A DNA stretch of 64,000 nucleotides from Isoetes taiwanensis (GCA_021234155.1 JAJEKV010000083.1:186001-250000); one strand, 5' to 3'; shown: positions 13,943 through 25,400, numbered from the stretch's first letter. Made by a program: numbers and translations. The notes: generated by a model from the letters alone, not told the origin.

Positions 13943-14419
13943 CATGGCAGAGGCAGACATCGATGATTCAATTAGTGAGATTTCAGATGCTTGTTTCCGT
14001 TGCGGACTGTGAAACCACATGGAAACAATGCATCATCTGCTGCTGCACGAATATACATACGCACGGAACATACAGAACATGACCTTTTCACAAATGCAGA
14101 GGACTGGTCAATGCCCGTGCATCCTAAACTACTAGGGGCTGCTGCACAAGAGCTTCGGAGTATCGGGATGACTCGTGCAGTGTGGGACTTTGCAAGAGCA
14201 CGAGGACTAGAAATACGTATGACAGTAAGTCCAATTGAGCGCATCATTTACCGCTTCATGATGGCACAGGAGGATGTTTGGCAACTAGCATATCGGCAGA
14301 GGATTCTCATCCATGCCTCTTCTCCTTGGGCACTACAATCAGGCGGAAATGGTGAGGTCAAGGTATGTGCCATGCCAGTGCCAGCCATGCCAATGCTCAC
14401 AATGTCATCAAAGACCTGA
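13943..14419 (+). CDS. transposon-borne hypothetical protein, plus strand (one frameshift)
   Basis: Inside the TIR element. Begins MAEADIDDSISEISDACF (ATG at 13943), then shifts frame near 13990 and continues as RTVKPHGNNASSAAARIYIR, TNAEDWSMPVHPKLLGAAAQ, ELRSIGMTRAVWDFARARGL and VSPIERIIYRFMMAQEDVWQ to a stop at 14419. It looks like real coding sequence (G+C-rich, no internal stops after the shift, amphipathic helices) but has no motif I can name. An intron spanning the shift is an alternative. Being inside the element, it may be the transposase or an accessory protein. Confidence 0.45.
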
Positions 14420-14440
14420 CGCCCCCTGGGAGGGTCAACC

Positions 14441-15604
14441 CTATCTCCGCGGAGACGACGTATAGAAGGAGGGGTGGCCAATTATAGGTCTGATGGAGTC
14501 GGATCCACCCCCGGGAGACCAGATGCGAATGGGGGGAGGAGACTCTGGATCTATCGGAGTTGCACCATTCATCTGAGGCCTAGATTCAGATATTACTATC
14601 TCTTCGGATTGTAACCTAGTGTTCCTACTGCTCGCACCAAATTCGGCCATGTCGGCATGCAGTCTATCCTGCTCTGCTGCAAAAGAGGGATCAGATGGAG
14701 TGGGGATCATAGTAGTCCTTGAAGCTGAACGTGAAGACGGGTCTGGACTCTCCTCCCAGTGAGAACCCCGTATTCGGATGAGCTCAGCTAGTAACCCCTG
14801 CTCTGTTGGCATATGGCCTGCCAATCTCTGCGCAATGGCCCAATCATTGAGAAGCTGATGTGCTTCCCAATCATCGGGCCCAACCATATCTGTGGTACCT
14901 AACCGCACTCTGATGCGTCCTTCATGAAATGGTTGCAGCCTTTGGCGCTCCAGCCTGTGTTGGGTGCTGACATCGTGCAACAAAGCATCTGGCCCCTCTG
15001 GAAAGACTTCCAATGCCGCCTCGGGTGTCAGGATATGTTGCAAACGCATTATAGTCGCGCCTTGCCTCGCAGCATCTCTGTGTCTGGCTGAGGCCGCCAA
15101 CATGCGGGCGGCCATCTGTGGATCTTGTCGTCGTCGCGTTGCCCTCTCGCGCTCAGCTGTGATTCTGGCTGTATTTCTCGGTGCCTGGGCTCGAGGACCG
15201 GAGTGCCTGTCAACGGGCCACCAGTGATCTCGATGGTGGCTCTGGTGGTGTCCCCAAGCCCCATCTCGTGTGAGACCAGGGAATCCAGGATCCCAGCGCA
15301 CTCTGTCAACAAAGTGTGTGCACCCCTCTGCAGTGCAGATCCATCTCTATGCAACCGAAGGGGCACGACTAGTTTCCACTTGAATCACCCTTCTGACGAG
15401 GCACCAAATGCCGTGGTACTCCCTGCGATAAAACAAGTTGGATAAATTAGTGCAAACAACGTATTGTCGTGCAAAAGATAAGTGGTTTTGGGCATACCAT
15501 TCTACGATGCTTCCAATGCGAGCTGGATGCTGGGCCCCGCTTTCTAAGTTAAAAGGCAACGGTCGCTCGTCCATGTGTACAACCGCCACTGGCTCCGAAG
15601 AAGA
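14441..15604 (-). CDS. transposon-borne hypothetical protein, minus strand (spliced, one stop)
   Basis: The first exon starts at 15604 (MSSSEPVAVVHMDERPLPFN) and ends ...ARIGSIVEW. A GT-AG intron at about 15497-15425 joins it in frame to EYHGIWCLVRRVIQVETSRA. After one in-frame TAG it continues RWICTAEGCTHFVDRVRW, a His-rich patch (HHQSHHRDHWW), an Arg-rich helix (RITAERERATRRRQDPQMAA), ALEVFPEGPDALLHDVSTQH and a Ser/Pro-rich tail ending SFYTSSPRR. It is about 370 residues in all, with no family recognised. The single stop may be a lesion. Converges with the plus-strand frame. Confidence 0.45.
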
Positions 15605-16997
15605 CATTCGCAACAAACTGCAACCACAAACAGGAAAAAAATTCTAGAAAAAAAAGCCCAAGAAACACATCATTTTGTACTATAACACATTACATAGTAA
15701 TATTATGCGCATCTGCCACCCAAATTGCAAGCATTAAATTGCAAGGAAATAAAAAAACGTTAGCCTAGTTTCTGTTGTAGATATATGAAAAACTTATCAA
15801 CTAAAATGTCAAATGGATGTGACAAGCAATGTATTGCAAGGAATCCCAAAACATAGCTTAATTTATATGTTAGGATGTATAGAATGAAGGTTATTCTACA
15901 TTTACTTGATCACTTCACGGCCATATCAAAATCTTTAGATTGCTACATCGATAAACATAATAGCTTTATGATATTAACTTGGTTATTCTGCTGCCAAGGA
16001 TTCGCTTGAGCAAATCCTAAAAGATCATAGCACAATCGAAAAATAGTGAGCAAAGAAAACTATTTCATAGAACTTACTCCAAAATCCATGTGCAAGAAGA
16101 AAAAAACTTACTCTAGATCTTTCTTCGTCTCGCTCTTCAAATATATCATCACCAAGGATTCACATGGGTTTTAAATAAAGAAGCCAAGGATTCGCTTAAG
16201 CGAATCCTTAAAGCCTCAAAAAAATCTATGCTAAATCTATGCATATTTGGGGCAGAGATGATTCCTGACCCATGTTGATTTACGTGCATATTGGAGGATT
16301 CACATAAGTGAATCCTCCATGTGCAAAAAGTACATGCACGATTTGCACCAAGCAAATTGCACCAAGCAACTTGCAAGCATGCTGCATTGGGCTTCGTGCT
16401 TTGGGGGATTCACTTAAGCGAATCCCCCTTTGAATCCCCCCCAAGGATGCTCCCAAGCATGCGAAGCAAGGATATTTATTACAAATAAATGCTTGTGAGG
16501 ATTCACTCAAGCGAATCCTCACAAGAGGATTAACTTAAGTGAATCCTCTCAAGCATGCGAAATCAGTGCATTAAATGCTGGATTTTTTCACATGCTTTTG
16601 GTTAACTAGGGTAGAGGATTCGCTGAAGCGAATCCTCTCTAGAGCGGACGTGGACGCCGCGTCATCAGGAGGATTTGCTTGAGTGAATCCTCCTGATTCG
16701 CTTCAGCGAATCCAGAGGATTCGCTCAAGCGAATCCTCTTGGCTCCTCTAGTCAATCTAGGGAGCCGATAGCAACATCGTATCCTAGTTGCTCCATGTGT
16801 TCTGTTTCTCATATTCTATTTCTGCTGGACTATCCTGCCCAAAAGCATGCAAATACTGCAATGTAGAATCCATTTACATGTGCATTGCTGCACTTAAGGT
16901 TTTGCTACAGCATGTAGGAGTGTACTGGTTATTTATACTTATAGTTCCATAGCTTGCATGTCATATCTAACATATATATAATATTCTTATGTTTGTC

Positions 16998-17372
16998 CTC
17001 TTGAATCCGACCGTTGATCCGAGATCCTACGGCTCACGTGGCTTTGGGACGTATCGTGCAGCCCAAATGGCTTGGGAGTTTGTGTATAGACTATATGTAA
17101 GCGATCCTACGGTCCAGGTTGATTCGATCCTGATCGTCGTTCCGAGATCCTACGGCTCACGTTGGTTTGAGACACATCCTACGGTGCACATGGCTTGAGA
17201 ATTATATGTAATCGATCTAGCGGCCCAGGTTGCTCTTGATCCTGATCGTCGATCCGAGATCCTACGGCTCAGGTGGCTTTGGGAATTATATGTAATAAAT
17301 CCTACGGCTCATATTGCTTTTATATGGTGAGATCTTGATCGGTGATCGAGTCTAAGATCCTAAGGCTCATGT
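16998..17372. repeat. about 110 bp degenerate tandem repeat, 3-4 units
   Basis: Units share GATCCTGATCGTCGATCCGAGATCCTACGGCTCACGTGGCTTTGGGA-type sequence, followed by an ATATGTAAT spacer. GATCCTACGGCTCA or close variants occur at about 17020, 17100, 17147, 17249, 17288 and 17354. Confidence 0.75.
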
Positions 17373-17419
17373 TGAATGCTCGTCCCTTAAGGAAAAGCTT
17401 TTAAATTTTTTTATGTTAT

Positions 17420-17469
17420 TGGGGGGATTCGGACCCTGGCACCCCCCACTCTAACCACTAGACCAAGCA
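17420..17469 (-). repeat. tRNA-derived (SINE-like) promoter module
   Basis: The minus strand reads TGGTCTAGTGGTTAGAGT, a good RNA polymerase III A box, then about 14 nt later GGGTCCGAATCCCCCC, a B box with one mismatch from GGTTCGAATCC. The D-arm and T-arm halves are joined without an anticodon arm, so it is not a working tRNA. It may be the head of a tRNA-derived SINE or a deleted tRNA relic. Confidence 0.5.
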
Positions 17470-17509
17470 TTAATTGTATGAATAATTTATGTTTCAAATA
17501 TACTTAAGG

Positions 17510-18160
17510 GGAATATTCTAATCAAGATAAAATCGAATATAACATTCTAGATTGTTCAAGAATGGGAATCTTCGGAAATGTAAGGGAATAGGGAAATACT
17601 TCCAAAAAGTTCTAGGATGTTTTGAAAGTTTCAGAATGTTCCAGAAAGTTCTAGAAATTTCTAGAATGTAAGGGAATCGAGGAGAATTAAAGGGAATATA
17701 AGGAAATCTCATAAATTGTAAGAGAATGTAGGAAAATATTTACAAGTCTAACGGAATCGCTTAAAATCTAGTTGAATCTAAGGGGATCTTCATAATATCT
17801 AAGGGAATCTAAGAAAATCTTGATGAAATCTTAGAGTTTTTTTTAAGATTTTGCAAAGAGCCACAATAGAATGTTCTAAAATGTTTCATAATAAAGGTGT
17901 ACAATATAAATGTTGAAAAAAAAATGTTCTAGAAGCTCAGGGCAAGCGTCTCAGTCTAAAAATAGAAAAGTGTTTTAGAAATGTTGCACAGATCCAAAAT
18001 AGATTATTTTGGAAGGTTCTAAATGCTCATGGGTAAGCGACTCAATCAAAATAGAAAATTCTAAGAGAATCTAGGGGAATCTTCATGAATGCTAAATATA
18101 GTACATAGAATGTTGAAGAATATAGAGGAATCACAAGAGAATCTCAGTAGAATCGTTGGT
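17510..18160. repeat. degenerate short-repeat field (AAGGGAATC / GTTCTAGAA)
   Basis: Repeated variants of AAGGGAATCTAAGG and AAAGTTCTAGAATGT over about 650 bp, without a fixed period. Probably an old minisatellite. Confidence 0.6.
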
Positions 18161-20428
18161 TATCTAGAGCACGACAGGGCCTTGCACCGTAAGAATATGC
18201 TAAAACTGGAACAATGTGCCGTAGGACGCATTAAATTTACGCATATATATATATGTATTTCTTACATACATGTTGTATATTCACACTGTAGGGTCATAGA
18301 TGTAGAACATTAATATATACAATTAGGAGTTGTGTACTGAGTTTTGTGGCAGAATATATAGAGGTCTGTTATGTAATAGAATTGTCTCGGTGTGTATATG
18401 TGCATACATTGGAGCATATTTTATATACATTACATGTACATTCCATCTAGATAAATAGCTGTTTACATGTATATGTACTCATAGTACTTCAATGTAGATC
18501 AATTCTAATAATATGTACTGATTTTTTTCAACAGAATAGTTAGAGACTGATATCTGACTGTTATGTGCCTATTTATTTTCAGAGCTTCAAAGTGCCAAAA
18601 AAACATCTGAGCAAAAGCTACACCACAGATCAGGTGCGCTTGTTTTGAAATTGTTTTGCATTGTGTTGGAAGAAGCAATTTCTGATTCTTGGTTCGGTTT
18701 ACAGTTTTGGAGCTTCTAAAAAAAATTGAGGTGCAAGAAGATGTAGCCGAGGGAAAGAAAGCAGTGATTGAAGGAAAAAGCAAACACAATATTCCTATCG
18801 TGATACAGGTTGAGGAAGCTGGTACTTCAGGTGCGCATGGTGACATTCCAGACTATGACGAGGAACTCGAGAGATTGAGAGAACAGGCAAAGGCCACATC
18901 TGGAAAAGTTAAGGCAACAGCAAAAAATGTGACTCCAAAGAAGAAGTCCACGCCTAAGAAGGCACAGAAGAAGAAAATAAAACCAGTAGAAACAGGTAAG
19001 AAAGCATTTTATTTCAGGGTACATCATTTGAGAAGTCCACATGACATCCATGTTTACAGGTCCTAATCAAGAGGAATCTTTCGAGCGTGAAAATATAGAG
19101 CAGGATACTCTTGACTATGTGACAAATCTTGCTTCTAACATAGTAAAGGAAGTTGAAGTCTATGACCAGGAGAAATCCGGAGAGGTTGAAGACGAGGATT
19201 CAGGACCTAAGAAGAGTCTGAAAAGTGAGGAAACCGAAGAAGAAGGGAAGGAAATGAATACTGACTCCGAGAAAACAGTATCAGAACATCATAGAAATGA
19301 TCTCTACAGGTAAATTGATCTACATATCTTACTTTTTTATCTACATCTAGTATATAAGTTAAAAACTATAAAATATGGTGGATAATAGTAGACGAATGTA
19401 GATGAATTTGTGTGAAATGTACTGGTCATTGAACCCAGACTGTAGTTCTAAATATAGGCCATATGATGTTTTGCTCAACCGAATGATGAAGCTGAAGAAG
19501 GCAAGGATCTTTCCGGGATCTTTGCCTGAAATGGAGTGTTGTCTATTTGAACAGGATGTGCTGGACTTAGATGTCGGAAAATTTTCCAACCGCCATGTGG
19601 ATATGTATGCCAAGTGCTGAATTTTGAACTTATGCATTTGTTTGTGTAAGTCATGTTAGTAATTTCATCTTTTCCAACTTGTACCTGCAGCTCTGTGTTC
19701 CTGCAGATAAGAAGGCCGACGTCTGGTTCTTCCCACCGGACAGCTTCATGGAATTTGCAGCACATTGCAAGGCAAGCGAGAAAGATAAATCGATGGCAGC
19801 CTCCGAGCGTGGAGAGACATTGTAAAGGGAGCTCTTACAGAGATAAATTGGCTCGTGCAGATGGATTATGATTCCAATGCTATGTGCTGTTACTGAACAT
19901 CACACTTTGGTGGCCATCTTCAACATGACCCTTACTAAGAGTAAGAACACCATTAATATTCAGATCTTCAATTCTGCCGAGGACATTGACGTTGACATGG
20001 TTATACTTAAGAGGTATTTTGTATTTCACATCTTCTTTTATTAAAGCATATTGACTAGATTGGAGACCATGTTAGCAGTTTTTTTCATTCATTTGCTACA
20101 GAGTTGATCTGGTCTTTTGCAGGCTCCACATCCTCACTATGGCACGCGGTTGTGTCGAGTGTCCCACTTTCTTGAAGCATGGACAAAACCCTTCACCAGT
20201 TGTGAAGATTCATAAGTGTCCACAACAGAAAGATGGGGATTCATGTGGCCTCAATGTTACAGCTTACATGCAGAAGTTTGTAGACACCATCGTGTGTGGC
20301 AAAACTACCAATGTGAGTGTCTCATGCCTTTTGTATTGCAAAAAACTAGTTTCCAATATCTAGTGTGGTTGTCACATTTGCAGATTACCCGAAACTGGTT
20401 CTTGCCAAAGGGTGAAAGCATGTTGTAG

Positions 20429-20740
20429 TGGAACACCCTGGGTGTCCCCCCTGTCCCCCCTAAAAATGTGGTGGGAGATATCAAATTTGTGGTGCGATTT
20501 GAAATGTTTGTTTGGCGCCTAGTGCATGTCTTTGCCCGGATTCAATCATTTCTTGAACCGCAACAACCCGATTCCTACGCCACCCGTCCCATTCAATTTC
20601 CCTCGCCACCCGTCCCATTCCAATCTCCTTAGAACCGATTTCTAAACCCCGACCCACCCGGCGCCTTTCACGAAGCACCGCGGCTATGGCGCTTAATCCG
20701 GTTCGGATCAATCCGGTTCATACCTTCAATCATTTAATTT
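20429..20740. other. putative left end/5' flank of the SDG/HGKG gene
   Basis: Directly after the Ulp1 stop comes CACCCTGGGTGTCCCCCCTGTCCCCCC, then AAAAATGTGGTGGGAG and TTTGTGGTGCG, i.e. two copies of the TGTGGTG motif found repeatedly down to 31.3 kb. G+C-rich sequence with CACCCGTCCCATTC repeated at about 20580 and 20606 follows. It may be promoter or 5' UTR of the next gene, or an element terminus. Confidence 0.35.
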
Positions 20741-20759
20741 GGAAGCAAATCTGCCTAAA

Positions 20760-23700
20760 ATCTCAAACCGAACACTGTAAGAGAAAGAGAACTCCAGAAC
20801 AAGAACGGGATCATAAAAAGGCGCCAAAGGAAAAGACAAAGGGAAGCTAAAGAAGAATTAGCAAAAATTGCATCAGCAGAGGGAGGATCCACGAGGCGGC
20901 CTCTACTAGGCGTCGGATGGTATTAAAATTGTTATCTTCATTTCATAGCACCACTAAAGGCTTGTCTAACAGCGATAAGAAAAGAGGTTTTACTAGATTT
21001 TCTGCGGGGATGACACAATGGACAACGTACTTGGCGAAGAGCTGAAAGATTTGCAAGCCAAGAGCATTGTGATCAGCAACCTCGGGGGCTTCCATTCAAC
21101 TTGTGAAGAAGTCTAACAGCAATGACAGTTTAGCGACCAAGAGTAGTTGCCTTGCTATGGCCAGTAAGAGGAAGCATTATACCAGAAAGTGCTAATCCCT
21201 GGGTGGTTTCGGGGTTTTGGTAAACTGGCGGGTGTTCATCCTAGGAATCTTACCAAAGCAAAATTGAAGAGGGAAGAGATAGATTGCAAAGGGGAAATGG
21301 GTTTTGTACAAAAAGAGTTAGAAGAGCAGATGCAATTCCCAATACGTCATAGAACTTGTGCAGCAATTTTGGACCTAAAAGCAGTGAGGGTCTCTCCAAA
21401 TGCAAAGGATGTTAAGTTGAGTAAGATTGGAATGAAATGTAAGAGAGGATCATGCCACTCACTATCTGGAAGAATCACAGGTTATTTCATTTCTTCATCT
21501 TCACCACATTTTTTATTGTTAATGTGGTATGTGGTATGTGGTTATTGTGATATGTGGTTGCTGTGGTGAGGCACGTGGTGTGAAATAAATGCTGTCAATA
21601 TATGCTTTGTGGTGTCTAGTGTGGTGAATAACATGGTGTAAAATACATGCTGTAATATATGCTATGTGGTGCCTAGTGTGGTGAAAATATGGTGTAAAAT
21701 AAATGCTCTAAATATACGCTTTGTGGCCTAGTGTGGTGAATAACATGGTATAAAATAAATCTTTGTAATATATGCTATGTGGTCCCTAGTGTGGTGAATA
21801 ACATGGTGTGGTGCCTAGTGTGGTGCCTAGTGTGGTGCCAGTGTGGTGAAAAATATGATGTAAAGTAAATCTTTGTAATATATTCTATGTGGTGTCTAGT
21901 GTGGTGAATAACGAGGTGTAAGATGAATATGCGTAATATATGCTATGTGGTGCCTAGTGTGGTGAAAAATATGGTGTACAATAAATTATGTAATATATGC
22001 GTTGTGGTGCCTAGTGTGGTGAATAAGGAGGTGTAAGATGAATGTCTGTAATATATGCTATGTGGTGCCTAGTGTGGTGGAAAATGTAGTGTGCAATAAA
22101 TATGCTGATCACCTTGTTATCTTCCTTGCGATTGCAATTGTTCAGAAATTCAAGCGGAACATCCTAGTGTTATGATCAAACAGAGGATGTTTGAAAAAGC
22201 TGAAACCATGGTTTGTTGTAAAATTAAAGGACTTCAATAGTTGCCGCCAGATATACCATGTTAGAATGCGGATGCTAATAGATGGCTTCAATAGTATGAG
22301 AACTAAGCACCCAAAAGTCTTGTTTGCACTTGTCGACTTCTTGGTCGGACATATATGGTGAATGCGCCCGAATACAAAATAAGTAGCACAAGAAGTCTGT
22401 GGCAGGGAATTTTATGTGAGAAAACTAGCTTCCAACCTTACCATAAGAGGGAATGCATTCTGGGTGAGTGTAAAGAGTGTGGGATTAAGAAGTTCCCTAT
22501 CTGCCCACATGAACAATCTAGTGATAGTGGCATGGTGAAGTGGGAATACCTAGACTATGAAAAAACTGTATTCAGAGATGGCAGCAAGAAGTCTAAGCTC
22601 GTTCACCAACACAATGAAACCGCAAGTCTTCCACCGGTGAACAAAATGTTGGAGAAGCTTCCAAAATTTCCTTTACACAACTTCGGATATAAGTGGCGGC
22701 CGGGCCCGATTACAAAGAACTCCTTGATAACCCCTTTTGGAGATGCTTACCTATCCGTGGTTGACTTATGCAGAGAATTATACTTTTAAGAAGCGAGAAT
22801 GAAGTTGGTCCATGCTTATTTGGGTCAACAACCGGATAACTATATTTGTTCAAATAACCTATCGGTTGATCCACGAGACGACACACCATTGAGAAGGAAA
22901 CACACTACTATGTGTGGGATGATAGGGAACATGACACACTTTTTGTTCAACATTGTTTTATGAAACATTTTGAGTACTTAAAGCAGAAAAGGCAATGTCC
23001 CCAAAAACACTATGTATTTTTCAGATGGTCTTTGCATCACAATTCAAAGCGATGATCATTTTTTTTTGTTGGAAGGTACGGGGCCAGGATGAGAGGTCAA
23101 CATGATGTGGAACTTTTGGATCAAACCATGGAAAAGGTGAACATGATGGGAAGGCAGAGAATTGAAAAAAGATGGATCACGAGGTCTACGGCTTAAACAT
23201 CCCCGACATTAAACTAGATAATGCCCATGATGTGGTGAAAATTGCGAGAGAAACAATTTCAATGTGGTACATCGAAAGTGGACTGAAAATGGAAGAAAAG
23301 TTCGAGGATATACGGGAAATAAAACCGAGGATATCAACAGGAAAAAGGCTTGGGGTGCGAGAGACAATTCCGGAAACCAGGCAAATTCATTCAGTCCATG
23401 GATTCAAGACACGGAAATCCAACACGACTACATACCGAGAAAAGCTATCATGTTTTTAAAAAGCAATTGTTTGGATGGAAAATGGGACATGTGTGAGAAC
23501 AAATGTATGTAGATGAATGGGACCTTGTAGTCGTTGAACCATCCTCCAATGTTCATGCGGATGTGGAAGAGACCCGCAAGTCTACCAGGCCACTATACTC
23601 AACTCTGGCAAATGTACTTGCAGAAGCACTTAGAGAAGGAGGCAGCTTTGCAGTTGCTGCACCTAAAGGAGGGAACGAGGAGGATTCTGTATTTTGGATG

Positions 23701-24015
23701 TTGCTATGCACCAAGCCAAAATTTGAAGTTAACAATGACTTCAAGCAGAACGGAAACTTGTTTATGAGAGGTGAAACCGTTGAGGGCATTTACTATAGAA
23801 AGAAGCCTCGGTCAAAGGTGATGTATGAGTTGTTGACAAACGAGCCAAAGTCACTTGTATTCTCTACTCAAATTTGTGCTATTCGAGTTCCCATGCAGCA
23901 GATCAAGAAAGGTGCTCGAACTGTTTACAGGCTAGACCAGGCAGATGAGGAAAAGATTCTAGAAAACTTGCCCGAGGTTTTATCTGATGAAGATAGCATG
24001 TCTGATGAAGAATAG
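20760..24015 (+). pseudogene. SDG/HGKG-family transposase-like gene, copy 1 (decayed)
   Basis: Exon A runs from about 20760 to 21480 and exon B from 22146 to 24015, joined by a GT-AG intron. With frameshifts it shows, in order: a basic start (RKRTPEQERDHKKA), KKSNSNDSLATKSSCLAMAS, RNLTKAKLKREE, VSPNAKDV, and DHATHYLEESQ at the donor. Exon B gives EHPSVMIKQRMFEK, LKPWFVVKLKDFN and YHVRMRMLIDGFNSMRTKHP, then a cysteine cluster (ECILGECKECGIKKFPICPH), LEKLPKFPLHNF, FSDGLC/SQFK (23021-23048), WNF...HGKGEHDGK (23114-23151), LKSNCLDGKWDMCEN and FAVAAPKGGNEEDSVFWMLL with an acidic end. Every block has a counterpart, in the same order, in the minus-strand copy at 32.8-43.2 kb. SDG...QFK and HGKG recall a widespread family of uncharacterised animal proteins, plausibly an RNase H-fold transposase. 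At least five frame breaks make this copy dead. Confidence 0.75.
21481..22145 (+). repeat. intron minisatellite, TATGCTATGTGGTGCCTAG units
   Basis: The intron between exons A and B of SDG copy 1. About 21525-22100 consists of 8-9 diverged units of 55-60 bp, each with TATGCTATGTGGTGCCTAG, then TGTGGTGAATAAC and TAAAATAAATG, plus a short run in which GTGCCTAGTGTG alone is repeated. The repeat lies wholly between the splice sites (CACAG/GTTATT and TTGTTCAG/AAATT), so it expanded inside the intron. Confidence 0.85.
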
Positions 24016-24059
24016 CTGAACACATTCTTACATGTTAGGAAATGATTCAGAAATTTTGA

Positions 24060-25400
24060 ATATGTTGTTGTGTCTTGCCTTGTTTGGGAATAATAGATAG
24101 ATAGATAGATAGTATAATATAAGAAACTCAATTCCATGCTCAATTGTATTTTGATGTCCCTTGTTTCAATGTAATATGTTTGCTTCTGATGTAATATGTA
24201 ATTGTATATTGATGTCCCTGATGTAACATGCCCCAGGTTCACCACATGTTTCACCACATGTGTTTCACGACATGTTTCACCACGTGTTTCACTTTCTGTC
24301 TCTTCTCCGAATACGGATAGATCATACGAACAGCTTTTTTCTCTTGAAATGCTTTCCTTTTCCTTAAATTCTCGATCCCATCAATTCCTCTCATCATCCT
24401 TTATCGACGGCCCGTGCGAAAATCATTATGGGATGGCAAAATTAATGACCTCGGGCAACCCAAAAGGCCCGAGATGCCATTCTTCTTGCTCCCGGACCGA
24501 GTTTACGATTTTTATTACAATTAGGGGAGCGTAGAGCGGTTCGCCAGCGAGTCCTTAGGAAGCGGTTTGGTTCTGATTTCTACGGTTGGGTGGGAAGCGG
24601 TTTACGATTTCTGACTTATAGCAGCTACTTCAGCAGAGACATGGCCAACTTCACCTCTTGGATCTTTGCAAAATGATGGAGTGCCGAATGGGACAATGTG
24701 ACCCGAGAGAAGAAGAGCCCATAATACCTAGGCGTCTTGTGTCGATTTTCAGCCATGCAGAATGGATGGACATGCTCAGTAACAGAAATTACTCTATTCA
24801 CCGGATGAGAATATGACCACAGAAATGCACCGGATGAGGTTGAATAGTACACCACAGCTCCCAGACCTCTCAACTTACTCTGCCTCCATCGAAAATTTAT
24901 ACACACCGGTATCTTTGGCCCGTTCCTCATACTATTGACCGGGATGCGCAAAGGTTGAGACCTTTTACGCTTAATGGCTACCAAGCCTTTACGCTAAACG
25001 AGGTTCCTCTTTTGTTATGATAGGTTGTTTACGAGAGGACCAATTCCTTCACTTGAGGGGGATATGTTCTATCATCACGGACATGGAGAAGCGCTATTAC
25101 GTTTGGTAACACTCCACCATTATAGTTTTTGCTTTCCCTCCGAATGGAAGCAAATAGGGTGGGAAGCTGACCGGTGGCCACCGATCCGGTGATCATAGAA
25201 GATGACGAGGAGGATTTGGACCGGATCTCTTTTGATAGACCCACGGGAATGAAAACAAGTGTATATAATCTGAAATGTAACCTTATGTAATCATTTTATA
25301 TGTTTAATATAAATCTTCACTCTTCAATCTTCTTGTTTAAATTGACTGTGGTGATAGTGACAATACTGAGAAAAATTACATTAAGGATGAACGGAATGGG
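24060..25400. other. unassigned stretch with (GATA)n and TTCACCACATG repeats
   Basis: Contains (TAGA)n at about 24093-24113 and five diverged TTTCACCACATG units at 24237-24293. The minus-strand frames 24984-24625 and 25244-25029 are open and moderately coding-like (SRVTLSHSALHHFAKIQEVK; LPTLFASIRRESKNYNGGVL), but I recognise no family and see no clear splice structure. Confidence 0.35.

Larger units (their letters stand above)
12907..16770. mobile_element. 3.86 kb TIR transposon with GGATTCGCTTAAGCGAATCC palindromes
   Basis: The left end TATTGGCTCCCTAAATTGAC... and the right end, read on the opposite strand, TATCGGCTCCCTAGATTGAC..., are inverted repeats extending roughly 500 bp inward (about 12907-13405 and 16245-16770). 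The arms are packed with the palindrome GGATTCGCTTAAGCGAATCC and variants, at least ten per element. The interior is clearly richer in G+C than its surroundings and holds two convergent open frames (13943-14419 plus, 15604-14441 minus). No exact target duplication is seen, only an imperfect direct repeat TATCCTAGTCGCCC (12890) / TATCCTAGTTGCTCC (16780). The termini do not match hAT, CACTA, Mutator or Tc1 ends that I know, and the superfamily stays open. Confidence 0.85.
16771..18582. other. intron/spacer of the Ulp1-like gene, repeat-rich
   Basis: Between the transposon and the next recognisable exon. Contains the GATCCTACGGCTCA tandem repeats (16998-17372), a tRNA-like module (17420-17469) and a long degenerate AAGGGAATCT/TTCTAGAA repeat field (17510-18160). 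No coding sequence is recognised. Confidence 0.5.
11821..20428 (+). pseudogene. coiled-coil/Ulp1 (C48) protease-like gene, disrupted
   Basis: A spliced plus-strand gene. The N-terminal part (11821-12925) starts MDAFASQKSPRLNK. After two frameshifts (near 12030 and 12455) it gives a long coiled coil (NINKISGRKDAHEEDLAQIQ... to ...KRIAELEEAHK). A transposon then interrupts it (12907-16770). Later exons are 18583-18633, 18705-18995 (Lys-rich), 19060-19309 (Glu-rich, acidic), one from 19458, about 19690-20013, 20123-20312 and 20384-20428; junctions are clean GT-AG apart from the donor of the 19458 exon. The C-terminal half resembles a Ulp1 cysteine peptidase (SUMO or NEDD8 deconjugation): IPMLCAVTEHHTLVAI supplies the histidine, IFNSAED sits where Asp is usual (Asn here), and PQQKDGDSCGLNVTAYMQKF holds the oxyanion Gln and the Cys at 20244-20246. 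It ends PKGESML-stop. An extra frameshift near 19865 and a stop before it make function unlikely. Confidence 0.7.

Noticed and set aside
21525..22100. CRISPR-like array
   Set aside because: Units are contiguous diverged minisatellite repeats with no unique spacers, inside a eukaryotic intron.
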